Shown here: positions 6,708-15,476 of the stretch, in pieces
Position numbering within the stretch: position 1 is the first letter of the stretch
How the letters are laid out: each line of letters starts with the position of its first letter
Made by a program: the position numbers and the translations under genes
Notes under the pieces: model-generated
What the model was told of the DNA's origin: nothing
Seen by the model: the letters and a program-made list of their open reading frames with translations, nothing else
Database searches by the model: none
Assembly (NCBI RefSeq): GCF_004011835.1
Contig: NZ_RKLN01000005.1
Coordinates: 62,001 to 126,000 of the forward strand
Origin: Rhodococcus spongiicola
Lineage (GTDB): Bacteria; Actinomycetota; Actinomycetes; Mycobacteriales; Mycobacteriaceae
DNA length: 64,000 nt
Direction: 5' to 3'

Positions 6708-7180
6708 GCTGCCCCCATGATCCATATGCGGCCGCATCGAGCACCCATCCCGCACAGCTTGCGACCGTCTACCCGAAGTTTACTCGCGGGGCGCTGTCAC
6801 GTCTTGATACCAGCAAAGCCAGGTCTCGAATGGGCTTGCCCGACTCATCGAGGGCGTTTACCGCAGCTATGCGCTACGTTCTCGGACAACCACAATGACG
6901 ACTCCTCAGGGAGCGTCGACCCGCTAAAGCCGACGGCGCGAAGCGAAGTGAGATCGTGTCTCGCACAGGTACCGCCGCCGCCTTGGCGCATCCGCCAAAC
7001 CGATAGCCGTCCGCGGTGATCAACGCCTTCGGTTCAAGTTGACCGAGCCGAACGCCTGCGGCGGCGCGGAACAATCCTGTCCACACGCCAGGTGACGCTG
7101 GCGCAACTGCCCATCCCGACATCCTTCTCACTCGGTGTAGCCGCTACACCGGTCTCACTCGGTCCTCAATCCCGACCTGC
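6708..7180. other. 473-base stretch without a supported gene; 17-base inverted repeat
   Basis: Short open frames lack starts and motifs. A perfect inverted repeat GGTGTAGC-C-GCTACACC lies at 7134-7150, just beyond the end of the DUF3558 gene. It could be an operator or half of a weak terminator for that gene. The methyltransferase promoter is expected near 6710-6800. Confidence 0.4.
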
Positions 7181-7711
7181 TCAGGGCACGGCCCTCGACA
7201 CGGTCAGTTCCGCGAGCTGTCGGGCCGCTGCGCACGGATCGGCCGTCGGCACCTCGCCGGCGTACCAGGTCGACCAGTGCACGAAGTCGTCGTCGAACTG
7301 GACCCCCAGTTCGCACGGCCGGCCCGAACCGGAGGCGACGAACCCCGGATGACCGCCAACCTCGATGTCGTTAGCCGGACGCCCGATCAATTCACTATCT
7401 GCCCGCTCGCGTCCGATGGGACTGCCTCGGTACCAGGAAAACGACACGTGCGGAGCACCCTGACCGTCCTGCGCCGACATTTGCCACTGGCAGCCCACCA
7501 AATTGCGGACGACAGTCGCGAACCCACGGATTGCGAATGCCCCGGCGACCTCATCGTCGGTGACCAAACCGTACTCCCCGAAGAAATCCCGTGTATCTGC
7601 CTCGCGCTCCTGGACGTTTCGGTCCCGGCGTGAATGTCGGTCGCACCGCATCCCGCGAGCACCAAAAGGCCCACCAGGACACACTGGGACGCCCACCTGC
7701 CTGCGTGACAT
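7181..7711 (-). pseudogene. DUF3558-family lipoprotein gene with displaced signal-peptide frame
   Basis: The frame from ATG 7711 gives the intact mature domain: DTRDFFGEYGLVTDDEV, FATVVRNLVGCQW, HVSFSWYRGSPIGRERA, and the terminal DPCAAARQLAEL. This is a DUF3558 lipoprotein, a family of actinobacterial cell-envelope proteins. Its first 30 residues (MSRRQVGVPVCPGG...) have no signal sequence. The adjacent frame over the same DNA encodes GLLVLAGCGATDIHAG, a perfect lipobox with Cys at 7648-7650, but has no start codon. Two compensating indels, around 7680 and 7620, would restore one reading. The gene is thus frameshifted, or the sequence carries two errors. It is paralogous to the pseudogene at 607-1158. 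Confidence 0.65.
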
Positions 7712-7729
7712 AGTGCCGAACCCTGCGGG

Positions 7730-8356
7730 TCAGAGCGCGGGCGACGCGGGTGGCGTTGCCGGTGCGAGCGACGTCAGCGCGGCGTCGAGCTGTGCCGACC
7801 AGCACCGCACGATCTCTGTCCGACGGCGCGAGTCGTCGGTCAGGATATCGGCGAGCCCAAGCCCGCGCGCGAGGTCGAGGGTGGCCTGTACGAGCCGCCG
7901 GACGGTGGGGTCCGAGTCGTCGACCCCGAGACTCTCGATAGCAGTGCGGTGCGCAACCCGACCGAACCGCTCCTCGAGCGGAAGGATGCGCGCCCGCAGT
8001 TCGGGGTCGGCGGCCGCCGCGGTCCATACCTGCAGTGCCGCTTTGAACAGCGTTCCCGTGTAGTAGTCGACGAGTCGGCCGATCACCGCTTCGGTGCGCC
8101 CGTTCCCTTCAGGCAGTTCAGTGACCTCACGGCGCGCCTGTTCCATCCGGCTATCGAACATGAACTCGAGCGCCGCGGTGATGAGATCCTCGCGCGTGGG
8201 GAAATGATGCTGTGCCGCCCCGCGCGAGACGCCTGCACGCTGAGCGACCACCGCCACCGTCGTAGCCGACCAACCGAACTCGACCAGGCTGTCGACCGTC
8301 GCTTCGAGGAGCCGCTGCCGGGTCACGCGGCTCCGGTCCTGTTGTGGTGCACGCAT
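7730..8356 (-). CDS. TetR/AcrR-family transcriptional regulator
   Basis: A 208-residue repressor-type protein. The N-terminal helix-turn-helix reads TRQRLLEATVDSLVEFG, TTVAVVAQRAGVSRGAAQHHFPTREDLI, the standard TetR pattern. The C-terminal ligand-binding half ends LARGLGLADILTDDSRRRTEIVRCW, a tail common in regulators near acyl-CoA metabolism genes. GTG at 8359 directly precedes ATG 8356; GGGAGAGGG lies upstream and fits either. It is divergent from the 38-residue peptide gene and convergent-in-strand with the enoyl-CoA hydratase cluster but separated by a terminator. Its target is therefore open: the peptide gene or the catabolic operon. Confidence 0.85.
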   Translation of the reverse strand: MRAPQQDRSRVTRQRLLEATVDSLVEFGWSATTVAVVAQRAGVSRGAAQHHFPTREDLITAALEFMFDSRMEQARREVTELPEGNGRTEAVIGRLVDYYTGTLFKAALQVWTAAAADPELRARILPLEERFGRVAHRTAIESLGVDDSDPTVRRLVQATLDLARGLGLADILTDDSRRRTEIVRCWSAQLDAALTSLAPATPPASPAL

Positions 8357-8578
8357 CACTCAGCGCCCTCTCCCGGTCTCTCCCCACGTCCCCGCGATCA
8401 CATCCACTGCGGCTGCCTACCTCCTGAGCGAACGGCCGACATTCCGCAGGTTAACAGTGTGCAAAATGAGGTGATCCCGCCCACATGGTGATTGCGGAAG
8501 CATCTCAAACCTATTACAAAAGGGGACGGGAAGGGACGTCCTTCTTTGCCTCATCACATCACCTCTACAGGAGCAATT

Positions 8579-8695
8579 ATGGGTTCTGTTGAAGAAATCC
8601 CCACCCTCGGAGATATCGCTGAGTTCGCGGAGGGCATGAGCGACGTCCTCGCCGGCCTGAGCTTCATCGCCGGCTCGCTCGCTGGTCTTGGCTGA
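8579..8695 (+). CDS. 38-residue hydrophobic peptide of unknown function
   Basis: ATG at 8579 follows ACAGGAGCAATT, a good ribosome site. The peptide is MGSVEEIPTLGDIAEF then AEGMSDVLAGLSFIAGSLAGLG. It has an acidic amphipathic N-terminal half and a Gly/Ala/Leu-rich hydrophobic C-terminal helix, with no cleavable signal. This overall make-up resembles small porin-like peptides (PorA/PorH type) of mycolate-containing bacteria, but no sequence identity is claimed. A strong palindrome follows 18 bases later, so it is a monocistronic unit. The open frame upstream to 8492 is not needed. Confidence 0.6.
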   Translation: MGSVEEIPTLGDIAEFAEGMSDVLAGLSFIAGSLAGLG

Positions 8696-8713
8696 TCCAA
8701 GCCTACGAAAGTA

Positions 8714-8747
8714 GCGGGACCTGTTCCGATATCGGAACAGGTCCCGC
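8714..8747. terminator. 34-bp perfect palindrome, bidirectional terminator
   Basis: GCGGGACCTGTTCCGATA and its complement form a 16-bp stem with almost no loop. It lies between the plus-strand peptide gene and the minus-strand enoyl-CoA hydratase stop, the classic position of a shared terminator. No long T-tract is seen. Confidence 0.75.
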
Positions 8748-8754
8748 ACTCGTC

Positions 8755-9540
8755 TCAGCCGTCGACCGCCCACCTCGGTGGCCGCTTCTGCAGGAACGCC
8801 GTCATTCCCTCGACGGCCTCCTCCGAGCCGAACAACCCCGCCGACTGCTCCGCCAGCACCTTCGCGTAGCTGTCGAAGTCGGCCAGCATCCGCATGGTCG
8901 TGAGCTTCTTCGATTCGGCCAGCCCCTGCGGTGAACACGCCCGCAACGTGGAGGCCAACTCCCGTACGGCCTCACTCGAATCCTCGGCTGCCCAAGTGAT
9001 TAGGCCAATCGCCTCAGCCTCGCGCGGACCGAACTTCTCCCCCGTAAGGAAGTAACGACCTGCCGCCCGGGGGGTGAGCCTCGGGATGACGGTCAGCGAG
9101 ATGATGGACGCTGCGAGGCCGAGACGCACCTCCGTGAGCGCGAACGTACTCTCCGGCCCGGCAACGACCATGTCGCACGCGCCGACCAGTCCCATACCGC
9201 CCGCCCGGACGTGTCCGTCGATCCGTCCGATCACCGGCTTCGGCAACTCGACGATCGCTCGGAGCAAGTCGGTCATCTGTTTGGTGCGTTCGGCGGCGAG
9301 CCCTTCCGGGGTCGACTCTGCCACGGCACTCGCCTCCGACAGGTCCGCGCCCGCGCAGAAAGTGCCGCCGGTGTGGGTCAGCACGACAGCTCGGACCGCG
9401 GCGTCGGTGGCCGCGTCGGCCAAGCCTTGCCGCAGCTGCTCGACGAGCCTGGTCGAGATGGCGTTGCGATTGTGCGGCGAGTCGAGGGTCAGAGTCGCCA
9501 CACCGTCGGCGATCTCGTACCGAACGAGGCGATCCGTCAT
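8755..9540 (-). CDS. enoyl-CoA hydratase/isomerase (crotonase) family protein
   Basis: A 261-residue crotonase. The oxyanion-hole and CoA-binding regions read GGTFCAGADLSEA and GHVRAGGMGLVGACDMVVAG, and the segment LTEVRLGLAASI carries the first catalytic Glu position. It is the last gene of the minus-strand catabolic operon, 11 bases after the acyl-CoA dehydrogenase. By context it would hydrate the carboxylated enoyl-CoA made by the carboxylase, as 3-methylglutaconyl-CoA or isohexenylglutaconyl-CoA hydratases do. A palindromic terminator follows. Confidence 0.85.
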   Translation of the reverse strand: MTDRLVRYEIADGVATLTLDSPHNRNAISTRLVEQLRQGLADAATDAAVRAVVLTHTGGTFCAGADLSEASAVAESTPEGLAAERTKQMTDLLRAIVELPKPVIGRIDGHVRAGGMGLVGACDMVVAGPESTFALTEVRLGLAASIISLTVIPRLTPRAAGRYFLTGEKFGPREAEAIGLITWAAEDSSEAVRELASTLRACSPQGLAESKKLTTMRMLADFDSYAKVLAEQSAGLFGSEEAVEGMTAFLQKRPPRWAVDG

Positions 9541-9551
9541 CTTCCCTACCT

Positions 9552-10715
9552 CTAGTAGGACTTCGGCAGACCCAGCGAGTGCTGGGCGACGAAGTTGAGG
9601 ATCATCTCGCGGCTCACCGGTGCGATCCGCCCGATGCGGGCAGCGCCGAGCATTGCCGACAACCCGTATTCCTTGGTCAGTCCGCCGCCGCCGTGCGTCT
9701 GGATCGCCTGGTCGAGCGCCTTGATTGAGGCTTCACCGGCTGCGTACTTCGCCATGTTCGCGGCCTCGGCGGCCCCGAAGTCGTCGCCGCTGTCGTAGAG
9801 GGCTGCTGCCTTCTGCATCATCAGCTTCGCCAAGTCGAGCTCGATCTTGCACTGCGCGAGCGGATGTGCGATGCCCTGGTGCGCGCCAATCGGGCTCTTC
9901 CAGACCGTGCGCTCCTTCGCGTACTTCGCTGCCGCCTCGAGGGCCCATCGCCCCATCCCGATCGCCATCGCCGAACCCAGGATCCGCTCGGGGTTCAACC
10001 CGGCGAACAGCTGCATGAGCGCCGCATCCTCGGAGCCGACGAGAGCATCCGCCGGAAGCCGCACGTCGTCGAGGAAGAGGGTGAACTGGTGATCGGGTTC
10101 GACGATGTCCATCTCCATAGGCGTCGAGACCAGGTTCTCGGAGTCGGTGGGGACGATGAACAGCGCCGGCTTCAGCTTGCCGGTCTTGTGATCCTCGGTG
10201 CGTGCGACCACGAGGACAGCGTCTGCCTGGTCGACACCGGAGATGAAGACCTTGTTGCCCCGGAGGATCCAGTCCTCGCCGTCGCGCCGGGCAGTCGTGG
10301 TGATCTGGTGCGAATTCGAGCCGGCGTCAGGTTCGGTGATGGCGAACGCCATGATCTTCGAGCCGTCGGCCAGCCCGGTGAGCCACTCCTGCTTCTGGGC
10401 CTCAGTGCCGTACTTGCCGATGATGCTGCCGCAGATCGCGGGCGAAACCACCACGAGCAACAGCCCGGCGCCCTGCGCGGAGAGTTCCTCTTGCACGAGC
10501 GCGAGCTCGTAGATGCCCGCTCCCCCGCCGCCGTACTCCTCCGAAATGTTCACCCCGAGGAAGCCGAGCTTGCCCGCCTCGTTCCACAGTTCGGTCAGCG
10601 GTTCGCCCTTGCGCGCCTTCGGCAGGACGTAGTCGACGTAGTTGAAGCGCGTTGCGAGCTTGGACACCGCCGCCCGCAAGTCCTTCTGTTCCTCCGTCTC
10701 GATGAAGCTGCTCAT
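9552..10715 (-). CDS. acyl-CoA dehydrogenase
   Basis: A flavoprotein of 387 residues. It shows the family signatures FAITEPDAGSNSHQITTTA (FAD-binding), VFISGVDQADAVLVVART, and the C-terminal QTHGGGGLTKEYGL followed by ARIGRIAPVSREMIL. ATG 10715 has AGGAGAG seven bases upstream, so the longer open frame is not used. It lies 23 bases after the carboxylase alpha gene in the same operon. It should desaturate a branched or terpenoid acyl-CoA; the exact substrate is not visible. Confidence 0.88.
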   Translation of the reverse strand: MSSFIETEEQKDLRAAVSKLATRFNYVDYVLPKARKGEPLTELWNEAGKLGFLGVNISEEYGGGGAGIYELALVQEELSAQGAGLLLVVVSPAICGSIIGKYGTEAQKQEWLTGLADGSKIMAFAITEPDAGSNSHQITTTARRDGEDWILRGNKVFISGVDQADAVLVVARTEDHKTGKLKPALFIVPTDSENLVSTPMEMDIVEPDHQFTLFLDDVRLPADALVGSEDAALMQLFAGLNPERILGSAMAIGMGRWALEAAAKYAKERTVWKSPIGAHQGIAHPLAQCKIELDLAKLMMQKAAALYDSGDDFGAAEAANMAKYAAGEASIKALDQAIQTHGGGGLTKEYGLSAMLGAARIGRIAPVSREMILNFVAQHSLGLPKSY

Positions 10716-10738
10716 GCTCTCTCTCCTTTTGCCCGTGC

Positions 10739-12721
10739 CTAGTTCGACGCGGGGACTTCCACAACTGCCAGGACAGACCCTACGTCGACCTGCTGACCGA
10801 CGACGACGGGGAGTTCGGCAAGCACACCCGACGTCGGCGCCTTGACGGTGTGCTCCATCTTCATGGCCTCGAGCCACAGAATAGGCTGACCCGCCTCGAC
10901 CTGATCACCCAGTGCGGCACCCAGGCGGATGACCGCACCGGGCATGGGCGCGAGCAGCGAGCCCTCGGCGACGGACATCGACGGGTCGACGAACCGGGGA
11001 ACGGCCGTGAGCGTCACGGGCCCGAGCGGCGAGTCGATGCACACCACGTCGCCGTAGCCGGACACGTCGAACGAGCGGCGAACTCCGCCGACGTCGAGCA
11101 CTACTCGATCCGGCGCGGACGAGATCAGCGACACATCCTCGAAGTCATCGGCCTTCATCCCCGAACGGGTCAACAGGTAGCGGATGTCGTGATCGCCGTG
11201 AATCCCGCTGTACCGCTTGACCTGTGGCTGCGACGGCAGGTTCCGCCAGCCACTCGGCAGTCCACCGACCACAGGCGCGACCGCACGGTTGGCGGCGGCA
11301 TCGGCGAGGGCCGCCGCCAACGCCGACAAGGATTCGGCGGTCGCGTTGGCCAGCGGACGCGACAGGACGTCGAGTCCGTGCGTGTCGAAGAACGCGGTAT
11401 CCGTGTCCCCCGCCAGGAATGCCGGATGCCGCAGGACGTTCACGAGTAGGTCGCGGTTGGTCTGCAATCCGTGCAGGCGAGTGCGGGTCAGCGCCGACGC
11501 GAGGACCTGCGCGGCCTGCGCGCGGGTGGGCGCATAGGAAATGACCTTGGCGAGCATCGGATCGTAGAAGACGCTCACCACCGAGCCGTCCTCGACGCCC
11601 GAGTCCAGCCGCACACCGGTCCGGTCGAGAACCTCGAATTCGGCTACACTGCCAGGAATTTCGATATGTTCGACGGTTCCGCTCTGGGGTCGCCAGCCGT
11701 GTGCGGGGTCCTCTGCGTAGAGGCGCACCTCGATCGAATGGCCCCGAAGCGGCGGCGGGTCGGCCGGCAGCTCGGCGCCACCGGCGATCTGTAGCTGCAA
11801 CTCCACGAGGTCGAGTCCGGTGGTGCATTCGGTGACCGGGTGCTCCACCTGGAGTCGGGTGTTCATCTCCAGGAAGAAGAAGTCACCCTGTTCGTCGGCG
11901 AGGAACTCGACGGTTCCGGCACCCTGATATCCGATGGCACCGGCTGCGAGCCGCGCGGCCTCGAACAGTTTGGTGCGCATGGCCGGAATGCGTTCGACGA
12001 GTGGAGACGGCGCCTCCTCGACCACCTTCTGGTGACGACGTTGGATCGAGCACTCGCGCTCGCCGACGGCCCACACCGTGCCATGCTGGTCGGCCATCAC
12101 CTGGACCTCGATGTGGCGTCCCGTCTCGAGGTAGCGCTCGCAGAACACCGTCGGATCGCCGAACGCGGACTGCGCCTCCCGGCGGGCCCCCTCGATCTCG
12201 TGAGGCAGCTTCGACAGTTCGCGCACGACGCGCATTCCGCGGCCGCCACCACCGGCGGATGCCTTGACCAACACCGGGAGGTCGGCCTCGGTCACCGCGT
12301 CGGGGTCGAGTTCCGCGAGAACCGGAACACCGGCCTCCGCCATGATCCGCTTGGACTCGACCTTCGAGCCCATCAGTTCGATCGCCTTGGCGGGAGGTCC
12401 GATCCAGGTCAACCCGGCGGCCTGGACGGCCTGAGCGAAATCGGCATTCTCTGAGAGGAATCCGTATCCGGGATGGATCGCGTCGGCTCCGGATGCCTGG
12501 GCTGCAGCGACGATCGCGTCGGCCCGCAGGTACGTATCGGCGGGCACCGCACCGGGCAGTCGGACCGCTGCGTCCGCATCGGCGATGTGTGGACTGTCGG
12601 CGTCCGGGTCGGAGAACACCGCGACGGTTCCGACGCCCGAGCGACGGCACGTCGCGAAGACCCGGCGGGCGATCTCGCCGCGGTTGGCGACCAGTACGGA
12701 AGTGATGTCTGAAATGCTCAC
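10739..12721 (-). CDS. biotin-dependent acyl-CoA carboxylase, alpha subunit (biotin carboxylase + BCCP)
   Basis: A 660-residue subunit. The N-terminal biotin carboxylase domain starts VLVANRGEIARRVF and contains the ATP-grasp glycine loop KASAGGGGRGMRVV, HIEVQVMADQHG and FLEMNTRLQVEHPVTE. The C-terminal biotinyl domain has the EAMKMEH motif with the biotinylated Lys at about residue 621. GTG at 12721 preceded by AGGACCA is the start; the frame upstream is a shadow of the beta gene. It pairs with the beta subunit 11 bases upstream. Family options are methylcrotonyl-CoA, geranyl-CoA or a propionyl/acetyl-CoA carboxylase; AtuA next door favours the first two. Confidence 0.9.
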   Translation of the reverse strand: MSISDITSVLVANRGEIARRVFATCRRSGVGTVAVFSDPDADSPHIADADAAVRLPGAVPADTYLRADAIVAAAQASGADAIHPGYGFLSENADFAQAVQAAGLTWIGPPAKAIELMGSKVESKRIMAEAGVPVLAELDPDAVTEADLPVLVKASAGGGGRGMRVVRELSKLPHEIEGARREAQSAFGDPTVFCERYLETGRHIEVQVMADQHGTVWAVGERECSIQRRHQKVVEEAPSPLVERIPAMRTKLFEAARLAAGAIGYQGAGTVEFLADEQGDFFFLEMNTRLQVEHPVTECTTGLDLVELQLQIAGGAELPADPPPLRGHSIEVRLYAEDPAHGWRPQSGTVEHIEIPGSVAEFEVLDRTGVRLDSGVEDGSVVSVFYDPMLAKVISYAPTRAQAAQVLASALTRTRLHGLQTNRDLLVNVLRHPAFLAGDTDTAFFDTHGLDVLSRPLANATAESLSALAAALADAAANRAVAPVVGGLPSGWRNLPSQPQVKRYSGIHGDHDIRYLLTRSGMKADDFEDVSLISSAPDRVVLDVGGVRRSFDVSGYGDVVCIDSPLGPVTLTAVPRFVDPSMSVAEGSLLAPMPGAVIRLGAALGDQVEAGQPILWLEAMKMEHTVKAPTSGVLAELPVVVGQQVDVGSVLAVVEVPASN

Positions 12722-12732
12722 GCTGGTCCTAC

Positions 12733-14331
12733 TCACATCCGGAAGACACCGAAGTTCTCGGTGCCCTCGATCGGGGCGTTGGCAATGGCCGACAGGCACA
12801 TTCCCACCACCGTGCGGGTGTCGCGGGGATCGATGACTCCGTCGTCGTACAGACGCCCGGACAGGAACGTCGGCAGCGACTCGGCCTCGATCTGGTTCTC
12901 GATCATGGCTCGCATACCCGCGTCGGCCTCCTCGTCGAAGACCTGTCCACGTGCCTCGGCGGACGCGCGGCCGACGATCGAGATGACGCCCGCGAGTTGC
13001 GCACCACCCATGACTGCGGACTTGGAACTGGGCCATGCGAACAGGAAGCGGGGATCGAAAGCGCGCCCACACATGCCGTAGTGGCCGGCGCCGTACGATG
13101 CACCGAGCAGGATCGAGATGTGCGGGACGGTCGAATTGGCAACCGCATTGATCATCATCGATCCGTGCTTGACCATGCCGCCTTCCTCGTACTCCCTGCC
13201 CACCATGTAACCGGTGGTGTTGTGCAGGAACAGAAGTGGCGTGTTCGATCGGTTGGCCAACTGGATGAACTGCGTGGCCTTCTGCGACTCCTCGCTGAAC
13301 AGGACGCCGCGCGCGTTGGCCAGGATGCCGATGGGGTAGCCGTGCAACTCGGCCCACCCGGTCACGAGCGACGAGCCGTAGAGCGGCTTGAACTCGTCGA
13401 AGTCGGAGCCGTCGACGATACGTGCGATCACCTCGCGCGGATCGAACGGGATCTTCAGGTCCGGCGGGACGATGCCGAGCAGTTCCTCGGGGTCCTCCAG
13501 GGGTTCGATCACCTCGGCCCGCGGCGCCGGTCCCTGCTTCTTCCAGTTGAGACGCCGGACGATGCTGCGGCCGATACGGATCGCGTCCTGCTCGTCCACA
13601 GCGAAGTAGTCGGCCAGACCGGAGGTGCGGGCGTGCATCTCGGCGCCGCCGAGCGATTCGTCGTCGGACTCCTCGCCCGTCGCCATCTTCACGAGCGGGG
13701 GCCCGGCCAGGAAGACCTTGGAACGTTCCTTGATCATGACGACGTGGTCGGACATGCCGGGGATGTAGGCACCGCCCGCGGTGGAGTTGCCGAAGACGAG
13801 CGCGATGGTCGGGATGCCGGCCGCCGACAACTGGGTCAGGTCACGGAACATCCGTCCACCGGGGATGAAGACTTCCTTCTGCGTCGGCAGATCGGCACCA
13901 CCGGACTCGACGAGCGAGATCACCGGCAGCCGGTTCTGGAGCGCGATGTCGTTCGCACGGAAGCCCTTCTTGAGCGTCCAAGGGTTGGACGTGCCGCCCC
14001 GGACCGTGGGATCGTTCGCCACGATCAGGCACTCGACACCGCTGACGACGCCGATGCCGACGACGGTGGACCCGCCCACGGGGAACTCGGTGCCCCACGC
14101 GGCGAGCGGAGACAACTCGAGGAAGGGAGAGTCCGGATCGAGCAGGAGTTCGATGCGCTCCCGAGCGAGCAGTTTGCCCCGGGCGTGGTGGCGCTCGATG
14201 TACTTCTCCCCGCCTCCGGCAAGGGCTTTCGCGTGCTCGGCTTCGAGTTCGACGAGCTTGGTCGTCATCGACTCCGCCGCCGACTGGTACTCCGGCGAGT
14301 TCGTGTCCAGTGCCGACTTCAGAATCGTCAT
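12733..14331 (-). CDS. biotin-dependent acyl-CoA carboxylase, beta subunit (carboxyltransferase)
   Basis: A 532-residue carboxyltransferase that moves the carboxyl group from biotin to the acyl-CoA. Recognisable are HHARGKLLARERIELLLD at the N-terminus, the acyl-CoA site DLPTQKEVFIPGGRMFRDL and GNSTAGGAYIPGMSDHVV, and the C-terminal GASYGAGHYGMCGRAFDP. The length and the ADLPTQ segment fit the methylcrotonyl/geranyl-CoA carboxylase group (AccD1/AtuC/LiuB) better than propionyl-CoA carboxylase. ATG 14331 overlaps the stop of the upstream acyl-CoA dehydrogenase by four bases (ATGA), showing translational coupling. Confidence 0.9.
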   Translation of the reverse strand: MTILKSALDTNSPEYQSAAESMTTKLVELEAEHAKALAGGGEKYIERHHARGKLLARERIELLLDPDSPFLELSPLAAWGTEFPVGGSTVVGIGVVSGVECLIVANDPTVRGGTSNPWTLKKGFRANDIALQNRLPVISLVESGGADLPTQKEVFIPGGRMFRDLTQLSAAGIPTIALVFGNSTAGGAYIPGMSDHVVMIKERSKVFLAGPPLVKMATGEESDDESLGGAEMHARTSGLADYFAVDEQDAIRIGRSIVRRLNWKKQGPAPRAEVIEPLEDPEELLGIVPPDLKIPFDPREVIARIVDGSDFDEFKPLYGSSLVTGWAELHGYPIGILANARGVLFSEESQKATQFIQLANRSNTPLLFLHNTTGYMVGREYEEGGMVKHGSMMINAVANSTVPHISILLGASYGAGHYGMCGRAFDPRFLFAWPSSKSAVMGGAQLAGVISIVGRASAEARGQVFDEEADAGMRAMIENQIEAESLPTFLSGRLYDDGVIDPRDTRTVVGMCLSAIANAPIEGTENFGVFRM

Positions 14332-15476
14332 GACTGGTACCCCAGACGCTTGGCCGCCAGCGAGGTAAGGATCTCCGTCGTCCCGCCCCCGATACCCAGA
14401 ATTCGCATGTCCCGGTACTGCCTCTCCACTTCACACTCTGCCATGTAGCCCATGCCACCGAACAACTGCACCGCCTGGTTGGCCACCCACTCGCCCGCCT
14501 CGACCGCGGTGTTCTTGGCGAAACACACTTCCGCGACCAAATCCTCGTTCGATGTGAGCGAGCGTTCGACGAGGGTACGGGTGTAGACGCGGGCGACGTC
14601 CACCCGTCGCGTCATCTCGGTGAGGGTGGTCTGCACGCCCTGCCGCGAGATGAGCGGACGCCCGAACGTCTCACGGTCGCGGCACCACTGCAGGGTCAGG
14701 TCCAGGCACCGCTGCGCGCTCGCGTACGCCTGGACGGCCAGCGCGATTCGTTCGGTGAGAAACGCCTGCGCGATCTGCGCGAACCCCGAGTTCTCCGCGC
14801 CCACGAGATTCTCTACCGGAACCCGGGCGTCGACGAACGACAACTCCGCGGTGTCCGATGCCCGCCAGCCCATCTTGTCGAGCTTGCGAGCCACCTCGAA
14901 CCCCAGTGTGCCCTTCTCGATCACCAGCAACGACACCCCGGACGCGCCGGCACCGCCGGTGCGAACCGCGGTGACTACGAAGTCTGCGCGGACGGCCGAG
15001 GTGATGAACGTCTTGGCGCCGTTGACGACGTAGTGGTCGCCGTCCCGCGCCGCCGTCGTACGCAGGTGCCCGACGTCGGAGCCACCACCCGGTTCGGTGA
15101 TCGCCAGCGAACCGATCTTCTCGCCCGCGAGGGTGGGCCGCACCCATCGGTCGATCTGCCGCCGGTCACCCGCCGCGATGAGGTGCGGCAAGGCGATCCC
15201 GCAGGTGAACAGGGACGCGAACAACCCGCCGGACGCGCCGGCCTCGTGCATCTCCTCGCAAATCAGCATGGCATCGACCAGATCGCCACCATCGCCTCCG
15301 ACCGCCTCGGGAAAGCCCGCGCCGAGCAGGCCCAACGCCGCCGCCTCGCGATGCAACTCCCGCGGGATCTCGCCGTCACGCTCCCAGTCGTCGAGGTACG
15401 GGAGGATCTCCTGCTCGACGAAACCGCGGACGGTCTTACGCAACTGCCGACGCTCGGGCGTTTCCCACACACTCAT
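14328..15476 (-). CDS. acyl-CoA dehydrogenase
   Basis: A 382-residue FAD enzyme, the second acyl-CoA dehydrogenase of the operon. It has LAITEPGGGSDVGHLRTTA, YVVNGAKTFITSAVRADFV, and the C-terminal LFGGMGYMAECEVERQYRD followed by GIGGGTTEILTSLAAKRLG. This C-terminal motif is typical of medium/branched-chain dehydrogenases. It overlaps atuA upstream and the carboxyltransferase downstream by ATGA. Having two dehydrogenases on either side of one carboxylase suggests two successive desaturations, or two substrate sizes. Confidence 0.88.
   Translation of the reverse strand: MSVWETPERRQLRKTVRGFVEQEILPYLDDWERDGEIPRELHREAAALGLLGAGFPEAVGGDGGDLVDAMLICEEMHEAGASGGLFASLFTCGIALPHLIAAGDRRQIDRWVRPTLAGEKIGSLAITEPGGGSDVGHLRTTAARDGDHYVVNGAKTFITSAVRADFVVTAVRTGGAGASGVSLLVIEKGTLGFEVARKLDKMGWRASDTAELSFVDARVPVENLVGAENSGFAQIAQAFLTERIALAVQAYASAQRCLDLTLQWCRDRETFGRPLISRQGVQTTLTEMTRRVDVARVYTRTLVERSLTSNEDLVAEVCFAKNTAVEAGEWVANQAVQLFGGMGYMAECEVERQYRDMRILGIGGGTTEILTSLAAKRLGYQS

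Noticed and set aside
6874-7131. 85-codon minus-strand frame
   Set aside because: No ribosome site, no motif, and arginine/alanine-rich spacer-like composition.
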